In this document: piece after piece, positions 12,676-20,329 of the stretch
Position numbering within the stretch: position 1 is the stretch's first letter
Layout: the number at the start of each line of letters is the position of its first letter
Assembly: GCA_035656415.1 (NCBI GenBank)
Contig: DASRSM010000130.1
Span: 1-22,964, forward strand
From: JAFAHZ01 sp035656415
GTDB lineage: Bacteria > Vulcanimicrobiota > Vulcanimicrobiia > Vulcanimicrobiales > Vulcanimicrobiaceae
DNA: 22,964 nt
Reading direction: 5' to 3'
Made by a program: the position numbers and the translations under genes
The notes under the pieces: generated by a model
Databases searched by the model: none
What the model was told of the DNA's origin: nothing
What the model saw: only the letters and a program-made list of their open reading frames with translations

Positions 12676-13617
12676 ATGCTCGACCACATCACAATCATTG
12701 CATTGGGAGTCGTCGCCGCGGGCGCACTTGCCGGAGTAGGGGCGGAATCGCTCGTCCGCCGCGTTCGCGCGCTCGCATCGCTGCGCTCCATCGCATTCAT
12801 TTTTTTCCTTATATTGGGTCTGTACGTGGCGGCGCTGATGCTTCAGCGCGGGCACGTTGATCCGAATACGCATCGCGTGTTCGTCGCGATCCTGATCATT
12901 TTCGCGACGGTTGTGATCGCTCGCGGCGCGGCATCGGTGGTTTCCCGCAAGAGCGCGGCCGCTGCCAGCGCCATCGGCTCGATCTCGCTCTTTATCAACG
13001 TCACGGAAACGCTGGTCGCGATCGTCGGCGGCCTCGTGGTGATGCAGTACCTCGGCATTTCGGTCGCGCCCATCCTTACCGCATTTGGAATCGGCGGTTT
13101 GGCGGTAGCGCTCGCGCTGCAGGATACGCTCGCCAACTTCTTTTCAGGCATTCAGATTGCGGCGTCGCGACAAGTCCATGCGGGAGACCTCGTTCGGATC
13201 GACGCCGACAACACGGGAACGGTCGTCGATATCAATTGGCGGAACACGGTGCTCCGCGACGCCGACGGCAACCGCATCATCGTGCCGAATCAAAAGCTGG
13301 CGCAGGCCATCTTTACTGCGTATCGCCGGCCCCTGCGGGTCCCAATTACGGTCACGCTGGATCGCAGCGCCGACTTCGGTCGCATCTCCGACGCCGCGCG
13401 CCAGACCGCGAGCGAGGTCGCGAATCCGCTGCCGAAAGACGAGATCGAGGTTCGGTTCGGCAGGGTCGCCGACCGTTCGGTGGATATGGTGGTCACGGTG
13501 CCGGCGCGCGACGCCTCGGATCGCCGGCGGATCGGCAGCGAGTTCGCCACCGCGTTCCTGAAGCGGGTTGCCACGGAAGATCCGAAGGGAGAGAAGATCA
13601 AAGCGGTCGCGCCCTAA
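12676..13617 (+). CDS. Small-conductance mechanosensitive channel (MscS family)
   Basis: The protein has 313 residues from the ATG at 12676. It has three N-terminal membrane helices (residues ~3-25, 35-57, 65-90) and a further helix leading into the pore-lining region VAPILTAFGIGGLAVALALQ and DTLANFFSGIQIAASRQVH. The beta domain follows (GDLVRIDADNTGTVVDINWR) and IIVPNQKLAQAIFTAY. This family opens under membrane tension to release solutes on hypo-osmotic shock. A GTG at 12655 would add seven residues; neither start has a strong Shine-Dalgarno. The C-terminal cytoplasmic domain is complete and basic (KAVAP end). Confidence 0.93.
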   Translation: MLDHITIIALGVVAAGALAGVGAESLVRRVRALASLRSIAFIFFLILGLYVAALMLQRGHVDPNTHRVFVAILIIFATVVIARGAASVVSRKSAAAASAIGSISLFINVTETLVAIVGGLVVMQYLGISVAPILTAFGIGGLAVALALQDTLANFFSGIQIAASRQVHAGDLVRIDADNTGTVVDINWRNTVLRDADGNRIIVPNQKLAQAIFTAYRRPLRVPITVTLDRSADFGRISDAARQTASEVANPLPKDEIEVRFGRVADRSVDMVVTVPARDASDRRRIGSEFATAFLKRVATEDPKGEKIKAVAP

Positions 13618-13690
13618 GTGCACGCCCGGGCAGGCCGGTAGACCGGGCTCTCGAACCCTTCGTGAAGATTTTCTATCCCGTTTTCTTTAT

Positions 13691-13702
13691 CATAACGTTA
13701 TG
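13691..13702. promoter_or_regulatory. 12-bp perfect palindrome covering the HxlR start codon
   Basis: CATAACGTTATG reads identically on both strands and includes the ATG of the regulator gene (13700-13702). A -10-like TATCAT lies at 13689-13694. If transcription begins at or near the ATG (leaderless), a regulator dimer bound here would block it. HxlR-type dimers often bind palindromic sites at their own promoters. Confidence 0.4.
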
Positions 13703-14074
13703 CCGGCTAGTCACTCGCCACAGGAGGAGCTCGTCTCCGAGGAGACGCTGCAGGCTGGCCTTTGCCCTCGATTCCATCGCGCCGTCGAGCTCATCGGACG
13801 CCGTTGGACGGGCGCCATCATCCGGCTGCTTTTGCCGGGCCCCAAGCGCTTTAACGAGCTCCTTGCGGGCATTCCTGGCATCTCGGATCGGCTGCTCACC
13901 GAGCGGCTGCGCGAACTCGAAGCCACACGGATCATCCGTCGCGAAGTCCACTCGGGCGCTCCCATCCGCGTGCTCTATCAGCTGACTGGGCGCGGGCGCG
14001 AGCTTCAAGAGGCCCTCGACGCCCTGGCGCGTTGGGCCGAGCGCTGGATCGACGACGTCAGCGAGGATCGCTAG
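13700..14074 (+). CDS. HxlR-family transcriptional regulator
   Basis: The product is 124 residues and includes the HxlR winged helix: CPRFHRAVELIGRRWTGAII, LLLPGPKRFNELLAGIPGIS, DRLLTERLRELEATRIIRR, the wing RVLYQLTGRGRELQEAL and the dimerising C-terminal helix WAERWIDDV. Family members repress or activate nearby genes in response to aldehydes, quinones, thiols or oxidants, often through the N-terminal cysteine, here in LQAGLCPRFH. It is flanked by mscS-like upstream and the convergent YibQ-like gene, so the target is not obvious and autoregulation is the simplest guess. No Shine-Dalgarno is seen; the start sits inside a 12-bp palindrome. Confidence 0.92.
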   Translation: MPASHSPQEELVSEETLQAGLCPRFHRAVELIGRRWTGAIIRLLLPGPKRFNELLAGIPGISDRLLTERLRELEATRIIRREVHSGAPIRVLYQLTGRGRELQEALDALARWAERWIDDVSEDR

Positions 14075-14990
14075 AAACTAGGTCGCGCGCGAGCACGAAC
14101 TCGATGCCCGAAGCCTCGAGTTGCGGAATCATGTCGCGCACGGCTTCTAAGGTCGTGCTACGCGGATGTCCGATCGCAATCGCGCTGCCGGTCTTGCGGG
14201 CGATCGCCGCAGCTTCTTTGAGCTGGGTTTCGGTGTAATCGACTGACGCCTGATTGTCGAGAAACACGTCGCGGCCGGCGGTCGGTATCCCCCGGCTCTC
14301 GGCGACGCGTTCGCCAACCGAGGCGGCGTTGGTGCGCGAGTCGATGAAGAAGAGATTGCCGTGTTTGGCGAGGACGCCGATGACGTCGTCCATCACGCGC
14401 TGGTCGGCGGATGCCTTGCTGCCTTCGTGATTGTTTACGCCGGCTGCGAGCGGAACTTGCGCGAGATCGTCCTCGACTTGCTGCGTGATTTGCGTGTCCG
14501 TCATCTCGGTCGTGACTTTTCCGGGACCGGGATTGAGGCCCGAAAGCGTTTCCATCGGAAGGTGCAGCATAACGCCTTTGCCTGCCGACGCCGCTTCGTT
14601 TGCAATCGTCGACGTGTAATGAACGTCGGGCAAAACAGAAACCGTCAGCGGAATCGACAGCGCGATGAATCCGCGCTCCGTGTCGATCCACTGTCCGCAA
14701 TCGTCGACGATGAGTGCGAGTCGCGGTGCGCCCGGAACCGCCGCCCGAACTGTGGGCGATGCGAGCGGCGAAGGTATTGCGGTAACCGGTGCCGTCGTTG
14801 CAGGCGTGCCCGTCGCGGTTTCGACCGGCGCGGCCGTCTCTTGATGCTGCGCCGGCGGTGCCGGCGTTAGAACGGACACCGTCTTTGGGCGATGCGCGCG
14901 CCGCGGGCCGAGCAGCCACCAGGCCAACGCGACGGCGACAAGCAAAACGATCGCAAGCGCGATCATATCGCCGCGCTTTTCAGAGTGCAC
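14058..14990 (-). CDS. Divergent polysaccharide deacetylase (YibQ/PF04748 family)
   Basis: The product has 310 residues from the GTG at 14990. It has a short basic start and one N-terminal membrane helix (MIALAIVLLVAVALAWWLL), a Thr/Pro/Ala-rich linker, and the YibQ domain from APRLALIVDDCGQWIDTE through LPLSVSVLPD-type, KGVMLHLPMETL, GVNNHEGSKASAD, NLFFIDSRTNAAS and AIAIGHPRSTTLEAV. This group resembles carbohydrate esterase 4 but has its own motif set; the role is unknown, often guessed to be envelope glycan modification. The family metal ligands may be the Asp pair in IVDDCG and the His in NNHEGS. Alternative starts are an ATG at 14966 and a GTG at 15008. The GTG at 14990 is preferred for the AGAGG just before it. 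It overlaps the HxlR end by 17 bases. Confidence 0.9.
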   Translation of the reverse strand: MHSEKRGDMIALAIVLLVAVALAWWLLGPRRAHRPKTVSVLTPAPPAQHQETAAPVETATGTPATTAPVTAIPSPLASPTVRAAVPGAPRLALIVDDCGQWIDTERGFIALSIPLTVSVLPDVHYTSTIANEAASAGKGVMLHLPMETLSGLNPGPGKVTTEMTDTQITQQVEDDLAQVPLAAGVNNHEGSKASADQRVMDDVIGVLAKHGNLFFIDSRTNAASVGERVAESRGIPTAGRDVFLDNQASVDYTETQLKEAAAIARKTGSAIAIGHPRSTTLEAVRDMIPQLEASGIEFVLARDLVSSDPR

Positions 14991-15046
14991 ATTCCTCTTT
15001 TTGGGCACGCGGGTAGTTTCTGCGCACGCGCGCAACACTCCTGAAG

Positions 15047-15892
15047 ATGAACGACGATTTGGGCGCGGCGCTCGAGGGAGTCCGCGTCGTGGCGGCTGCG
15101 ACAAATATCCCAGGACCGATGGCGGCGGCACGCTTTGCCGAGCTCGGTGCGTCCGTTTGGAAGGCGGAACCCAAGCGCGGCGACCCGCTCGAGACTGCGG
15201 CGCCGCAATGGTACGCGCGGCTCCACGCGCGCGTTGAGGTCGAACGCTTAGATCTTTCGTTGCCTGGCGATCGTGACGCGCTGCACGGGCAAATCGCGAG
15301 CGCCGACGTGCTGCTCACGGCAATGCGTACGCGCGCACTGGAGCGCGCGGGCATCGCGCACGAAATGCTTCGCGAGCGCTATCCGCGCCTGGTGCAAGTC
15401 GCCGTCGTCGGTGAATCGGCGCCGCACCAAGATCGCGCCGGACACGACTTGACGTATCAGGCGCGCGCGGGACTGCTCTCGCCGCCGTCGATGCCGCGTA
15501 CGCTCGTCGGCGATCTCGCGGCCGCCGAACAAATCGTTTCGGCGACGCTGGCGGCGTTGCTGGCTCGGGCCCGCGACGGGCGCGGGCGCTACTTTGAGAT
15601 CGGCATCGTCGACGCCGCCCACGATTTCGCCGCACCTTTTCGCTATGGACTCACCACGCCGGATGGCGCGCTCGGCGGAGACCTCGCCACCTATCGCATG
15701 TATCGCGCAAGCGAGGGTTGGGTCGCGGTAGCAGCGCTGGAATCGCACTTTATCGAGGGATTGCGCGACATTTTGAAAATCGAGACGCTCGACGAAGCTT
15801 CGATCGCCGCTGCGATCGCGCAGCGGCCTGCAAGAGACTGGGAGCGACTGGCACAGGCGCGCGACGTGCCGCTGGCCGAAGTCAACGAATAG
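15047..15892 (+). CDS. CaiB/BaiF-family CoA-transferase-like protein (short form)
   Basis: The family III CoA-transferase pattern is present: LEGVRVVAAATNIPGPMAAA, RFAELGASVWKAEPKRGDP, the catalytic-aspartate region GHDLTYQARAGLL, GDLAAAEQIVSATLAALL and GRGRYFEIGIVDAA. Members move CoA between carboxylic acids or act as alpha-methylacyl-CoA racemases. Length is 281 residues against about 360-400 typical; the shortening is in the mid and C-terminal helical part, so activity should not be assumed. It begins ATG at 15047 and is 15 bases before the HSD10-like gene, suggesting shared acyl-CoA metabolism, perhaps branched-chain fatty acid or isoleucine breakdown. Confidence 0.85.
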   Translation: MNDDLGAALEGVRVVAAATNIPGPMAAARFAELGASVWKAEPKRGDPLETAAPQWYARLHARVEVERLDLSLPGDRDALHGQIASADVLLTAMRTRALERAGIAHEMLRERYPRLVQVAVVGESAPHQDRAGHDLTYQARAGLLSPPSMPRTLVGDLAAAEQIVSATLAALLARARDGRGRYFEIGIVDAAHDFAAPFRYGLTTPDGALGGDLATYRMYRASEGWVAVAALESHFIEGLRDILKIETLDEASIAAAIAQRPARDWERLAQARDVPLAEVNE

Positions 15893-15907
15893 AAAGGGAT
15901 TGTAAGC

Positions 15908-16672
15908 GTGAATCTATCCGGTAAAGCGTTTCTCGTCACCGGCGGAAGTTCGGGACTTGGTGAAGCCTGCGTACGCGAATTTTCCAGGGCCGGCGCGAAC
16001 GTCGTGATTTGCGACGTCAACGAGCGCGGGGAGGCGTTGGCGAAGGAGTGCGGCAGTTCCGTGCGATTCGCGCGCACCGACGTGACCGACGAAGCTCAGG
16101 TCAAAGCCGCGATCGCGCTGGCGCTAAGTGAGTTCGGCGGCGTCCACGGGGCGATCAACTGCGCCGGCATCGCTACGGCCGAACGCGCGGTAGGCCGTGA
16201 CGGGCCGCAGCCGCTCGATCACTTTATCAAAGTCGTCATGGTGAACTTGGCCGGCACGTTCAACGTCGTGCGGCTGGTCGCCGCAGAAATGATGAAACGT
16301 CCCGTGGAACCGGGTGAGGATCGCGGCGTCATCGTGTGCACGGCGTCCGTGGCCGCTTTCGACGGGCAGATCGGGCAGGTTGCATACGCAGCGTCGAAAG
16401 GCGGCGTCGTCGGTTTGACGCTTCCGCTCGCTCGCGAGTTCGCGCAGCAGCAGATTCGCGTCGTCAGCATCGCTCCGGGAATTTTCGACACGCCGATGCT
16501 GGCGGGCTTACCCGAGGCCGCGCGCGAGTCGCTGGGCAAGCAAAATCCGTTTCCGTCGCGATTGGGGAAGCCGGCGGAATATGCGGCGCTCGCGCGGCAC
16601 ATCGCCGAGAACCAGATGCTCAACGGCGAAGTCATCCGCCTCGACGGGGCGCTTCGTATGGCCCCCAAGTAA
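15908..16672 (+). CDS. 3-hydroxyacyl-CoA dehydrogenase, HSD10/HSD17B10-like SDR
   Basis: The 254-residue SDR has TGGSSGLG (residues 11-18), Ser147 (in CTASVAAFDG), Tyr160 and Lys164 (YAASKGG). The C-terminal part FPSRLGKPAEYAALARHI and MLNGEVIRLDGALRM is very like the human HSD10 / bacterial 3-hydroxy-2-methylbutyryl-CoA dehydrogenase group, more than like FabG. Enzymes of this kind oxidise 3-hydroxyacyl-CoA in isoleucine and fatty-acid degradation with NAD. The start is GTG at 15908 with AAAGGGA nearby. It is paired with the CoA-transferase-like gene. No thiolase or enoyl-CoA hydratase is in the window. Confidence 0.93.
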   Translation: MNLSGKAFLVTGGSSGLGEACVREFSRAGANVVICDVNERGEALAKECGSSVRFARTDVTDEAQVKAAIALALSEFGGVHGAINCAGIATAERAVGRDGPQPLDHFIKVVMVNLAGTFNVVRLVAAEMMKRPVEPGEDRGVIVCTASVAAFDGQIGQVAYAASKGGVVGLTLPLAREFAQQQIRVVSIAPGIFDTPMLAGLPEAARESLGKQNPFPSRLGKPAEYAALARHIAENQMLNGEVIRLDGALRMAPK

Positions 16673-16677
16673 CGTTG

Positions 16678-16698
16678 AGCATTTTCTGAGGAAATGCT
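16678..16698 (+). other. Intergenic hairpin, uncertain role
   Basis: AGCATTT (16678-16684) pairs with AAATGCT (16692-16698) around 7 bases, just after the HSD10-like stop. The plus strand continues with A-rich, not T-rich, sequence, so I do not call it an intrinsic terminator. Confidence 0.3.
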
Positions 16699-16746
16699 AA
16701 GAAAACGAGCCAGGAAGCGACGCGCCGCGGTGCTTAAGAAGACGGC

Positions 16747-17640
16747 GTGAGAACGCTTTTTGGCTTGGCTCTTGCTCTGCTGGTCTGGTTGGCCGTGACG
16801 CCGCCGTCACATGCCGCGGCTCCGGCCGCTCCACGCGTGACGGCGACGCCGATCGCGTTACCGTCGCCGGAGCGGTTGCTCTTTCTCATCCGGCGTCAAT
16901 TCCGCTCGCATCGACCGCCGCCGCCGTACGTAACCTACACGCTCGTCCGGAAGCAGACACTCGACGACGGCTATCCCGACGTCGTGAATAGCTATACGTA
17001 CCACATCTGGTGTCGTACGACCGATCGCGCCGCGCTCGGGCGCCGCGTCTATCGCGGTTCGGCACGCGGAGACCTTGAGTTTCTGCGCCCGTCGTTTAAC
17101 GAGCCGTGGGACCCGGGTCCGCCGACGGCCGACTTGTTCGAACCCGCCCCCGCGCATCCGCATACCAGTCCGCGCGAATACGTTCCGACTCCGGAGCCCA
17201 CCGGTTCGCTCCCGCCGACGATTGCGAGCGTCACGGCGCTGGGTGAGTTCGACTATAAGGTCGTCAAGGTCGCGACCGAAGGACATCTGATTCACGTGAG
17301 CTTGCAGGCGCGTCGCGATCCGGATCGCAATCGTCTGCGCGAACTGTACGTCGACGCAAAGACGCTCGAACTGCAGGAAGTCGTCGCGACCGACAAACTC
17401 TTTGACGACGGGCACGTCTACCCGATGGTTTTTTCGGTAACGCTCGGCTGGATGAACAACATGCCGATCGTTACGCACATTCATGGCACGCCGACGTTAG
17501 AGCAGGACGCGGAATATCTGGGGCGAGACGCGACCGTCGATTACGATTTCAACGACATCGTGTTTCCGTCATCGCCGCCGCCCGATTGGTACTTCGAGCC
17601 GCGTACGTACGCTCAGCACGTCAGCGACGCTCCGCCCTAG
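16747..17640 (+). CDS. Secreted protein of unknown function (297 residues)
   Basis: From the GTG at 16747 there is a clear signal peptide (RTLFGLALALLVWLAVTPPS) with a likely cleavage after SHA-A. The mature part starts with a Thr/Pro stretch, then repeated beta-strand-like segments: PPPYVTYTLVRKQTL, SYTYHIWCRTTDRAAL, YKVVKVATEGHLIHVSLQAR and ELYVDAKTLELQEVVATDKL. The final part is a sheet-like YPMVFSVTLGWMNNMP. The pattern (envelope export, a soluble beta-rich body, the phrase 'YVDAKTLELQEV') recalls outer-membrane lipoprotein-sorting or LolA-like proteins, but I cannot confirm any family. A Pro-rich loop (about residues 117-155) interrupts the domain. It is convergent with msrA, 9 bases apart. 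Confidence 0.75.
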   Translation: MRTLFGLALALLVWLAVTPPSHAAAPAAPRVTATPIALPSPERLLFLIRRQFRSHRPPPPYVTYTLVRKQTLDDGYPDVVNSYTYHIWCRTTDRAALGRRVYRGSARGDLEFLRPSFNEPWDPGPPTADLFEPAPAHPHTSPREYVPTPEPTGSLPPTIASVTALGEFDYKVVKVATEGHLIHVSLQARRDPDRNRLRELYVDAKTLELQEVVATDKLFDDGHVYPMVFSVTLGWMNNMPIVTHIHGTPTLEQDAEYLGRDATVDYDFNDIVFPSSPPPDWYFEPRTYAQHVSDAPP

Positions 17641-17649
17641 CGGCGCTAG

Positions 17650-18276
17650 CTACATTTTGGAAATCAGTGGTGCGTTCGGTTTGACCAGCGCAGGATACGT
17701 GACTTTGAGTTTCTTGAGCTTAGGCAGATCGTTGATGACGATGTATTCGTTGTCGGGATTGTGGACTGCGAAGTCCTGATGGTAGCCTTCGGCAACATAA
17801 AAGCCGCGTAACGGGTCGAGTTTCGTCACGACCGGAGCATCGTACGCGTGCTTGCGTCCCAGCGCGGCGATGTATGCGGCGGCTTCGGTCTGCTGCGCCG
17901 GCGTGGCATAAAAGATTTCGGAACGGTACTGGGTGCCTTCGTCGGGTCCTTGACGGTTGAGCTCCGTCGGATCGTGCACGAGGAAGAACACGTCGAGCAG
18001 TTGCTTGAACGAGATCCGCGCCGGGTCGTAGGTGACCTCCACGGACTCGGCGTGGCCGGTCATGCCGGTGCTTACGATCTCGTAATGCGCCGTGGCGGCG
18101 TTGCCGCCCGAGTAGCCCGCAACCGCCGACGTCACGCCCCTCAGCGACTCGAAGACGGCCTGCATCCCCCAGAAGCACCCGCCCGCGAAGACGACGTGTT
18201 CGGTCCCGGCAGCGCGGGCCGGGAAGGCCGAGAGTCCCAGTAAGCAGGCAAGAAGAAGGGCGATTGACGATTTCAT
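17650..18276 (-). CDS. msrA: Peptide-methionine (S)-S-oxide reductase MsrA, exported form
   Basis: The 208-residue protein starts with a signal peptide (MKSSIALLLACLLGLSAFPA) followed by the MsrA domain. The active-site motif GGCFWGMQA has Cys34, and GYSGGN, TGHAESVEVTYDP, FFLVHDPTELNRQGPD and GTQYRSEIFY are all present. MsrA reduces methionine sulfoxide in oxidised proteins. The signal peptide places it outside the cytoplasm, where it would need its own electron donor, for example a thioredoxin-like exported protein. The C-terminal cysteine used for recycling in many MsrAs is not obvious after YHQDF, so the recycling mechanism may differ. It is divergent from the S9 peptidase, 31 bases away, and could share regulation. 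Confidence 0.94.
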   Translation of the reverse strand: MKSSIALLLACLLGLSAFPARAAGTEHVVFAGGCFWGMQAVFESLRGVTSAVAGYSGGNAATAHYEIVSTGMTGHAESVEVTYDPARISFKQLLDVFFLVHDPTELNRQGPDEGTQYRSEIFYATPAQQTEAAAYIAALGRKHAYDAPVVTKLDPLRGFYVAEGYHQDFAVHNPDNEYIVINDLPKLKKLKVTYPALVKPNAPLISKM

Positions 18277-18307
18277 ATCTCAACAACGACCGGAGGGCAC
18301 CCCACGG

Positions 18308-20302
18308 ATGAGATGCGTTCTTCTCTGCCTCCTCGCCGCAAGCATTGCCGGCGCTCCCGCCGCGGCGCGCACGCTGCAATCCTCAGACATTCGCAGGATC
18401 GCCGATGTCGAGCAGCCCGCGATGTCGCCCGACGGAACGCGCGTCTCGTTTATCGTAGTTCGTTCGGATTTCGCTCGGAACGCGTACGTGCGCGAGCTTC
18501 ACGTCGTGAAGACGGCAACGGGCCGAGACGTAATCTTGCTGCGCGACGCCGACGTCACGCTGCCCCGGTGGTCCCCGGATGGAGATCGCCTCGCGTACCT
18601 CGACCGCAGCGGCAGTGCGATGGCGTTGATGGAAGCCTTGCCCGAGCGTAAGGTATTAGCGCGCGCCGCAAACGACGTCAACGATTTTGCTTGGCGGCCC
18701 GATGGCCGCGCGATCGCGTTTTCCGCATACGATGCGCCCTCGGCGCGCGACTACTTCGAGCCCGGCGACACCGACTACACCCTTGCGGCACTCGTGCCGC
18801 CGGTGCATTTGTGGATCCTGCAAAACGGTTCCGTGCGCCGCCTTACGCACGGAAGCTGGACGGTCGCGGCGACCGATTCGGGCGGAATCTTCACATCGGA
18901 GTTCGCGTGGTCGCACGACGGACGCCGCATTGTGTTCGCGCGACTACCGAACACCTACAGCGGTGACAGCGAGCGATCTACGCTATATTCGATCGACGTC
19001 GTCTCACGCGCACTGACGAAACTCACCGCGCGCGAGTCGCTGGAGCTGGCTCCGCAGTTCTCGCCCGACGGCAGCCGTCTCGCGTACTGGTATCCGCGCG
19101 ACGGGAACTTTTTAGCGCTCAACACCGTGCGGTTGCGGCAGGGCGATTTGGACGTGGACGTCACGCGCGGATTCGATCGTGACATCGGGGGAACGATCTG
19201 GATGCCCGACGGGCGTTCGCTGCTCGCGTGCGGCAACGATACGACGCACTCGCGCTTGTATCGCATTCCGCTCGGCGGCGCGCCTGTTGCGCTCGATCTG
19301 GGCGGAATCGAGATGACGTGCGACGCGTATCAGAGCAGCACGTTCGACGCCGGGATAGCGGCAAGCGTTTCGCGAGCCGGTGCGGTGGCGTTCGTCGGTA
19401 CGACCGCCCGCAGCTTGCGCGAGTTGTATTACCTGCCGCGGCTCGGCGCCCGGCCGCACCGGCTCACGCAGTACAATGCGTTCTTCGAACAGCTCACGCT
19501 AGGGCGGATCGCGCCGATCGCGTGGGACGGTCCCAACGGATACCGCGAGTACGGCGTGGTGCATTATCCGCCCAACGCCGTGCCCGGGCGCAAGTATCCC
19601 GTCGTCATCGACATTCACGGCGGTCCGGGCCTCGCCGAAATCCAAAGCGCCGCCGGGAAATCGTACGGCGGCGATTGGCCCATCGAGCAGCTCATCGCGG
19701 CGCGCGGTTACGTCGTGTTCGCTCCCAACTACCGCGGCAGCGATAACGCCGGTAACGCGTTTTTGCTCGGGGTCGCGGGTGACTCGGTCCGCGGTCCGTC
19801 GGCGGACATTCTCGCCGGGTTAACCGCGGTGAATACGTTGCCCGAAGCCGACGCTACGCGCGTTGCCGTTAGCGGATTGTCGTACGGCGGACTTCTCACG
19901 TCGTGGCTGATCGGACAAGATCGCCGCTGGAAAGCGGCAGTTTCCGGCGCCGCCGTCAACGTCGAAGCGCAGTCGTACGACCTCTCCGTCTCAAACGTTC
20001 AAGACCGCTACTATCAAAACGGCGTTTCGCCCTACGTCGGCGATGGGATGAAGCAATACGTCGAGGTTTCGCCGCTGACGTACGCACAAAACGTGACGAC
20101 GCCGACGCTGATTTGGGGAACGACGCACGATCCGGTCGTTCCGGTCACCATGTCGTACGCGTTTTATCACGCGTTGCACGACAATCACGTTCCGGTGAAG
20201 TTCGTCGTTTTCGACGCGCCGACGCACGGACCGGACGCGCCGCGGAACACCGAGGAGCTCACGGACCTGTGGCTGGGCTGGCTCGACCAGCACCTGCGCT
20301 AA
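18308..20302 (+). CDS. Secreted S9-family prolyl oligopeptidase
   Basis: The 664-residue protein has a signal peptide (MRCVLLCLLAASIAGAPAAA), a WD40/TolB-like beta-propeller rich in SPDG-type repeats (PAMSPDGTRVSF, PRWSPDGDRLAYL, AWRPDGRAIAF, PQFSPDGSRLAY), and a C-terminal alpha/beta hydrolase domain. The catalytic triad is Ser525 (SGLSYGGLL), Asp608 (GTTHDPVVPV) and His640 (APTHGPD). The helper motif DIHGGPG is also present. These enzymes cleave oligopeptides after proline or related residues, and the propeller limits access to short peptides. Export suggests a role in peptide scavenging outside the cell. GGAGGG lies 13 bases before the ATG. Substrate preference cannot be read here. Confidence 0.94.
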   Translation: MRCVLLCLLAASIAGAPAAARTLQSSDIRRIADVEQPAMSPDGTRVSFIVVRSDFARNAYVRELHVVKTATGRDVILLRDADVTLPRWSPDGDRLAYLDRSGSAMALMEALPERKVLARAANDVNDFAWRPDGRAIAFSAYDAPSARDYFEPGDTDYTLAALVPPVHLWILQNGSVRRLTHGSWTVAATDSGGIFTSEFAWSHDGRRIVFARLPNTYSGDSERSTLYSIDVVSRALTKLTARESLELAPQFSPDGSRLAYWYPRDGNFLALNTVRLRQGDLDVDVTRGFDRDIGGTIWMPDGRSLLACGNDTTHSRLYRIPLGGAPVALDLGGIEMTCDAYQSSTFDAGIAASVSRAGAVAFVGTTARSLRELYYLPRLGARPHRLTQYNAFFEQLTLGRIAPIAWDGPNGYREYGVVHYPPNAVPGRKYPVVIDIHGGPGLAEIQSAAGKSYGGDWPIEQLIAARGYVVFAPNYRGSDNAGNAFLLGVAGDSVRGPSADILAGLTAVNTLPEADATRVAVSGLSYGGLLTSWLIGQDRRWKAAVSGAAVNVEAQSYDLSVSNVQDRYYQNGVSPYVGDGMKQYVEVSPLTYAQNVTTPTLIWGTTHDPVVPVTMSYAFYHALHDNHVPVKFVVFDAPTHGPDAPRNTEELTDLWLGWLDQHLR

Positions 20303-20329
20303 CGAAAGGTAGATCCAGGTTACGTAACG

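Noticed and set aside
13624..13648. GCCCGG/CCGGGC hairpin after the MscS gene
   Set aside because: Six-base arms with a 13-base loop and no U-tract; too weak to call a terminator in GC-rich DNA.
20319..20328. GTTACGTAAC palindrome between the S9 peptidase and the WGxxGxxG gene
   Set aside because: It sits between two convergent 3' ends, far from any start, so an operator role is unlikely and chance is sufficient.
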